A program made the position numbers and the translations under genes. A stretch of DNA of 64,000 nucleotides from UBA1858 sp045105615 (GTDB lineage: Bacteria > Pseudomonadota > Gammaproteobacteria > UBA4575). The stretch's first letter is position 1. Every line of letters starts with the position of its first letter. Under the pieces are notes generated by a model. That model was not told where the DNA came from and did not search any database. It worked only from the letters and a program-made list of their open reading frames with translations. The stretch is from the NCBI GenBank assembly GCA_045105615.1, contig JBGCDS010000004.1, positions 62,001 through 126,000 on the forward strand, written 5' to 3'. Positions 61,015 to 64,000 of the stretch are shown piece after piece.

Positions 61015-61511
61015 ATATTAATGTTGATGAACTAATCAGTAACCTCACCAGCCATACTCAAGCATTGGTCAAAACACTGGGGACAGATCAACCATTAATT
61101 GTCGGAATCCATACAGGTGGTATTTGGATTGCAGAACATTTGCATTCGGCACTTAACTTAGAAAAACCAATGGGCATTCTAGATATCTCATTTTATCGAG
61201 ATGACTTCAGTCGGCTCGGCCTTAATCCTCAAGTTAAGCCATCAAAGATACCGCTCGATATTACCGATGAGCATATTATTCTGGTAGATGATGTCTTACA
61301 CACCGGGCGCACTGTACGAGCCGCACTCAATGAATTATTTGATTATGGACGCCCTGCTAGCGTGAATCTAGCAGTATTGGTAGACCGAGGTGGGCGCGAA
61401 TTACCCGTTGCAGCGCAAGTTGCCGGTAAAACAATTGACCTACCCCCTCACCAGCATGTAAAACTAAGCGGGCCCGAGCCATTAAAGCTTGAGGTCGTCA
61501 CAATCAGTTGA
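61011..61511 (+). CDS. pyrR: PyrR bifunctional pyrimidine regulator / uracil phosphoribosyltransferase
   Basis: PyrR binds uracil nucleotides and can regulate pyr mRNA, and also has uracil phosphoribosyltransferase activity. The 166-residue protein has the PRPP motif HIILVDDVLHTGRTVRAAL and IVGIHTGGIWIAEHL, with the SFYRDDFSRLG flexible loop. It lies 39 bases before pyrB. I see no Bacillus-type PyrR-binding stem-loop and terminator in that short gap, so an RNA-attenuation role here is doubtful. Confidence 0.93.
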   Translation: MNINVDELISNLTSHTQALVKTLGTDQPLIVGIHTGGIWIAEHLHSALNLEKPMGILDISFYRDDFSRLGLNPQVKPSKIPLDITDEHIILVDDVLHTGRTVRAALNELFDYGRPASVNLAVLVDRGGRELPVAAQVAGKTIDLPPHQHVKLSGPEPLKLEVVTIS

Positions 61512-61550
61512 TATAGCCAACTAATATACAAGAATAACGACTAATAACGG

Positions 61551-62471
61551 ATGCAACATTTTCTAACAACTGAATCACTAAGCAAAGATCAGTTGACTAA
61601 TATTTTAGATACTGCTGAGTCATTTACTAATGTGGACGGTGGAACCGTTAAAAAAGTACCTCTACTCCGAGGGAAAACCATCGTTAATTTATTCTTTGAA
61701 GCTAGTACACGAACTCGCACCACTTTTGAGCTGGCTGCAAAAAGACTATCTGCCGATGTCCTAAATATAAACATTAATTCTTCTGCCACCGTCAAAGGTG
61801 AAAGCTTACTGGATACTTTGCGTAATCTAGAAGCTATGCACGTAGATATGTTCATTATTCGCCATCAAGATAGTGGTGCTGCAGAGTTTTTATCTCGACA
61901 CATATCTCCGCACATTAGCGTGATCAATGCTGGTGATGGACGTCATGCACATCCAACTCAAGCAATGTTAGACATGTTCACAATTCGCAAAATCAAAGGC
62001 GGTTTTGATAATCTCAAAGTCGCAATCGTAGGCGATTTACTTCACTCTCGAGTAGCACGTTCACAAATACATGCTTTAAAGACACTCGGCGCAAAAGAAA
62101 TACGCGTGATCGCACCACGCACTTTACTTCCCGCACGCATTGAAAGTTTAGGCGTAAAAGTATTTCACAAAATGGAAGCAGGACTAAAAGGTGTTGATGT
62201 TATTGTCATGCTGAGATTACAAAAAGAGCGTATGCAGGGTGCACTACTCCCAAGTGAACACGAATATTTTAACTTGTTTGGCTTAACTAAAGAACGCATT
62301 GCGTTAGCTGCTAAAGATGCCATTGTCATGCACCCAGGACCAATCAATCGTGGCGTCGAAATAAGTTCAGAAGTCGCAGATGGCCCCCAATCAGTCATTT
62401 TACAGCAAGTTTCTTACAGCATCGCTGTACGCATGGCGATAATGTCCATGCTGGCAGGGCATCAGTCATGA
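61551..62471 (+). CDS. pyrB: Aspartate carbamoyltransferase catalytic subunit
   Basis: PyrB condenses carbamoyl phosphate and aspartate, the committed step of pyrimidine synthesis. The 306-residue protein has the carbamoyl phosphate motif FFEASTRTRTTFELAA, GDGRHAHPTQAMLDM, and HPGPINRG in the 240s-loop region. No pyrI regulatory gene follows. Instead, pyrC' overlaps it by four bases, as in the class A Pseudomonas enzyme, in which PyrB needs the inactive dihydroorotase PyrC' for assembly. Confidence 0.96.
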   Translation: MQHFLTTESLSKDQLTNILDTAESFTNVDGGTVKKVPLLRGKTIVNLFFEASTRTRTTFELAAKRLSADVLNININSSATVKGESLLDTLRNLEAMHVDMFIIRHQDSGAAEFLSRHISPHISVINAGDGRHAHPTQAMLDMFTIRKIKGGFDNLKVAIVGDLLHSRVARSQIHALKTLGAKEIRVIAPRTLLPARIESLGVKVFHKMEAGLKGVDVIVMLRLQKERMQGALLPSEHEYFNLFGLTKERIALAAKDAIVMHPGPINRGVEISSEVADGPQSVILQQVSYSIAVRMAIMSMLAGHQS

Positions 62472-63748
62472 AAATAGAAATCAATAACGCTCACATTGTT
62501 GACCCTAAAAATAGAGTCAATAAAGTTTCAAATATATATATACATAACAAATCTATTGCTGCTGTCGGTAACAAACCTGCTAATTGGCAAGCAGATAGCA
62601 GTATTGATGCTAAAGGTAGTTATCTATTCCCTGGTTTTGTTGATATCGCTACTCGCTTAAGAGAACCAGGACAAGAACACAAAGCTACTATTGCTAGTGA
62701 AACTTATGCTGCTGTTAGCGGCGGCATTACTTCAGTTGTTTGCTTACCAGATACTGATCCCGCAATAAATTCTCCAGCCGAAGTGGAATTAATACAACAA
62801 CGCACAAATGCAACAGGTCACTGCCATGTTTATGTCATAGGTGCACTTACCTCACAGCTAAAAGGCTCCATGTTAAGCGAGATGGCCGCATTAAAAGAGG
62901 CGGGCGTTGTTGGTGTTAGCAATGTGCTGCATCCAATGACCAATAATTTAGTCTTGAGACGTGCGATGGAATATGCCTCCAGCCAAGACCTAACCCTGTT
63001 CTACCAACCGATGGATCATCATCTAGCGGAAAATGGGTGTGTGCATGAAGGCATGTCAGCGACACGTATGGGACTAACAGGCATACCCACCGCCGCTGAA
63101 ACCGCTGCTGTTGGATCATGTTTAGCATTAATAGAACAAACTGGTGTACACGTACACTTCTGCAGGTTATCCACACAACGTGCTATGCAGATGTTAGAGC
63201 GAGCAAAATTTGATGGTGCACCCATCAGCGCAGATATATGTGCTCATCAACTATTTTTGAGTGACATGGATATTTCTGATTTTGATGGCAATTACCATGT
63301 ACTGCCACCGCTGAGAAGTCGTACTGATGTTGCTGGCTTAAGACATAGGTTAAATAGCGAGATTATCGTTAGCCTATGTTCAGACCATCAACCACATGAA
63401 CGTGATGCCAAGCTAGCTCCATTCGCATCTACCGAACCTGGTATATCTGCATTAGAAACTCTGCTACCACTTGCCCTAAAGTTAGTGAAAGATGAGGTCG
63501 CTAGCTTGACCGATATTATTTCACTACTTACTCACAAACCTGCACAATTACTTAATATAAAAGCCGGCGATTTATCACCAGGACAATCTGCAGATTTGTG
63601 TATTTGTGACCCCACTATTGAATGGCAGCTAACTGCTGAAAACATGCATAGCCGTGGCAAAAATACGCCTTTCTTAAACCGAACATTCAAAGGAAAAGTG
63701 ACTCATACCTTTGTTAACGGAAAACTTGTTTTCGAAACTAGCTCATGA
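62468..63748 (+). CDS. pyrX: Inactive dihydroorotase homologue PyrC' (PyrX)
   Basis: The 426-residue protein aligns to dihydroorotases (FPGFVDIATRLREPGQEH, PDTDPAINSP, ADICAHQLFLSD, CSDHQPHER) but the metal-binding H-x-H of DLHVHLREPG is replaced by A61-T62-R63. It also lacks the usual metal-bridging lysine (KEAGVVGVSN). It should therefore be catalytically dead and act as a structural subunit of aspartate carbamoyltransferase, as in Pseudomonas. It starts four bases inside pyrB. A true dihydroorotase must be encoded elsewhere. Confidence 0.9.
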   Translation: MKIEINNAHIVDPKNRVNKVSNIYIHNKSIAAVGNKPANWQADSSIDAKGSYLFPGFVDIATRLREPGQEHKATIASETYAAVSGGITSVVCLPDTDPAINSPAEVELIQQRTNATGHCHVYVIGALTSQLKGSMLSEMAALKEAGVVGVSNVLHPMTNNLVLRRAMEYASSQDLTLFYQPMDHHLAENGCVHEGMSATRMGLTGIPTAAETAAVGSCLALIEQTGVHVHFCRLSTQRAMQMLERAKFDGAPISADICAHQLFLSDMDISDFDGNYHVLPPLRSRTDVAGLRHRLNSEIIVSLCSDHQPHERDAKLAPFASTEPGISALETLLPLALKLVKDEVASLTDIISLLTHKPAQLLNIKAGDLSPGQSADLCICDPTIEWQLTAENMHSRGKNTPFLNRTFKGKVTHTFVNGKLVFETSS

Positions 63749-64000
63749 CCAATGCTTCAATCTTCGCTGAAAATGCGCGCGTGCTCGTCCATGATACATT
63801 ACCCGCATCGCAGTACTTACTACGTTTGCATACACCAGAATGTGCAAAAACAGTTCAGCCAGGCAATTTCATTCACTTAAGCTGCAGCCATGATAAATAT
63901 AGTCTGAAACGACCTTTTTCAGTTTTACGCAGCTCAAAAGATGAAGGCTGGATAGAGGTTTTATATAAAATTGTTGGCTCTGGCACAGAACAGCTCGCGA
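63745..64000 (+). CDS. pyrK: Dihydroorotate dehydrogenase electron-transfer subunit PyrK, 3' end missing
   Basis: PyrK is the FAD and [2Fe-2S] subunit of class 1B dihydroorotate dehydrogenase, passing electrons to NAD. The 85 codons in the window encode the start of an FNR-like FAD domain: a strand-rich front, LRLHTPECA, VQPGNFIHLS, the FAD motif LKRPFSVLRS and VLYKIVGSGTEQ. The ATG overlaps the pyrC' stop (ATGA). The [2Fe-2S] cysteines lie beyond the window. Most gammaproteobacteria use class 2 PyrD with quinone, so this is notable. Other FNR-like oxidoreductases are possible. Confidence 0.8.
   Translation, partial: MTNASIFAENARVLVHDTLPASQYLLRLHTPECAKTVQPGNFIHLSCSHDKYSLKRPFSVLRSSKDEGWIEVLYKIVGSGTEQLA

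Noticed and set aside
61512..61550. PyrR-binding attenuator before pyrB
   Set aside because: The 39-base gap has no anti-terminator or terminator hairpin.
1..64000. tRNA, rRNA, insertion sequences, prophage or CRISPR loci
   Set aside because: No cloverleaf, transposase, integrase, terminal repeats or repeat-spacer arrays were seen on either strand while reading; a formal search was not possible.

Overview
The window is an AT-rich, densely packed segment of a bacterial chromosome with about 70 protein genes on both strands, no rRNA or tRNA genes, no transposons, no prophage and no CRISPR array. The gene content and order are typical of a gammaproteobacterium: ygfB-pepP-ubiH-ubiI beside zapA and 6S RNA, trpEGDC next to a Crp/Vfr gene, OsmC, speD and coq7, and pilGHIJ-chpA beside gshB, tonB, algH, ruvX, pyrR, pyrB and pyrC'. 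Several of these blocks have the order I know from Pseudomonas, but the base composition, the class I fructose-bisphosphate aldolase in a tkt-gap-pgk-pyk-fba block and the presence of pyrK point to another lineage, perhaps Thiotrichales- or Legionellales-like. I cannot name the species.

Layout. 0-3.4 kb: thiol peroxidase (cut by the window edge), a lone glycine-cleavage H protein, a periplasmic copper chaperone, a tungstate-type ABC transporter lacking its binding protein, and a small parvulin. 3.5-9.3 kb: ubiquinone hydroxylases, PepP, YgfB, the cell-division pair TIGR02449-ZapA, 6S RNA and an EVE-domain protein. 9.3-10 kb: an AT-rich spacer and a Lys/Arg/Ala/Thr-repeat histone-like gene. 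10-19.4 kb: ilvA, rpiA, an HpaI-type aldolase, ribosomal proteins L13 and S9, iron-sulfur proteins, coq7, speD, OsmC and Crp. 19.4-24.8 kb: rpe-gph-trpEGDC, with a tryptophan-rich leader peptide before trpE. 24.9-37.2 kb: small redox and membrane proteins, purine genes, deaD, slyD, aqpZ, bioD and an alkyltransferase-like protein. 37.3-38 kb: a BLUF photoreceptor and a candidate small RNA. 38-45 kb: the lower-glycolysis/pentose block. 45-49 kb: metK, ahcY, rsmE. 49-58 kb: the Pil-Chp chemosensory system for twitching motility. 58-64 kb: gshB, tonB, algH, ruvX and the pyrimidine operon pyrR-pyrB-pyrC'-pyrK (the last cut by the window edge).

Most of the window is ordinary core metabolism. I found no clear new defence or mobile system. 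The observations best worth a second look are regulatory or architectural: the trpL attenuator peptide, a PilJ receptor without a periplasmic sensor domain and without a PilK neighbour, a catalytically dead dihydroorotase (PyrC'), the repeat-built histone-like gene, two candidate small RNAs marked by independent terminators (about 15.03-15.13 kb and 37.88-38.0 kb), and several inverted repeats at promoters.
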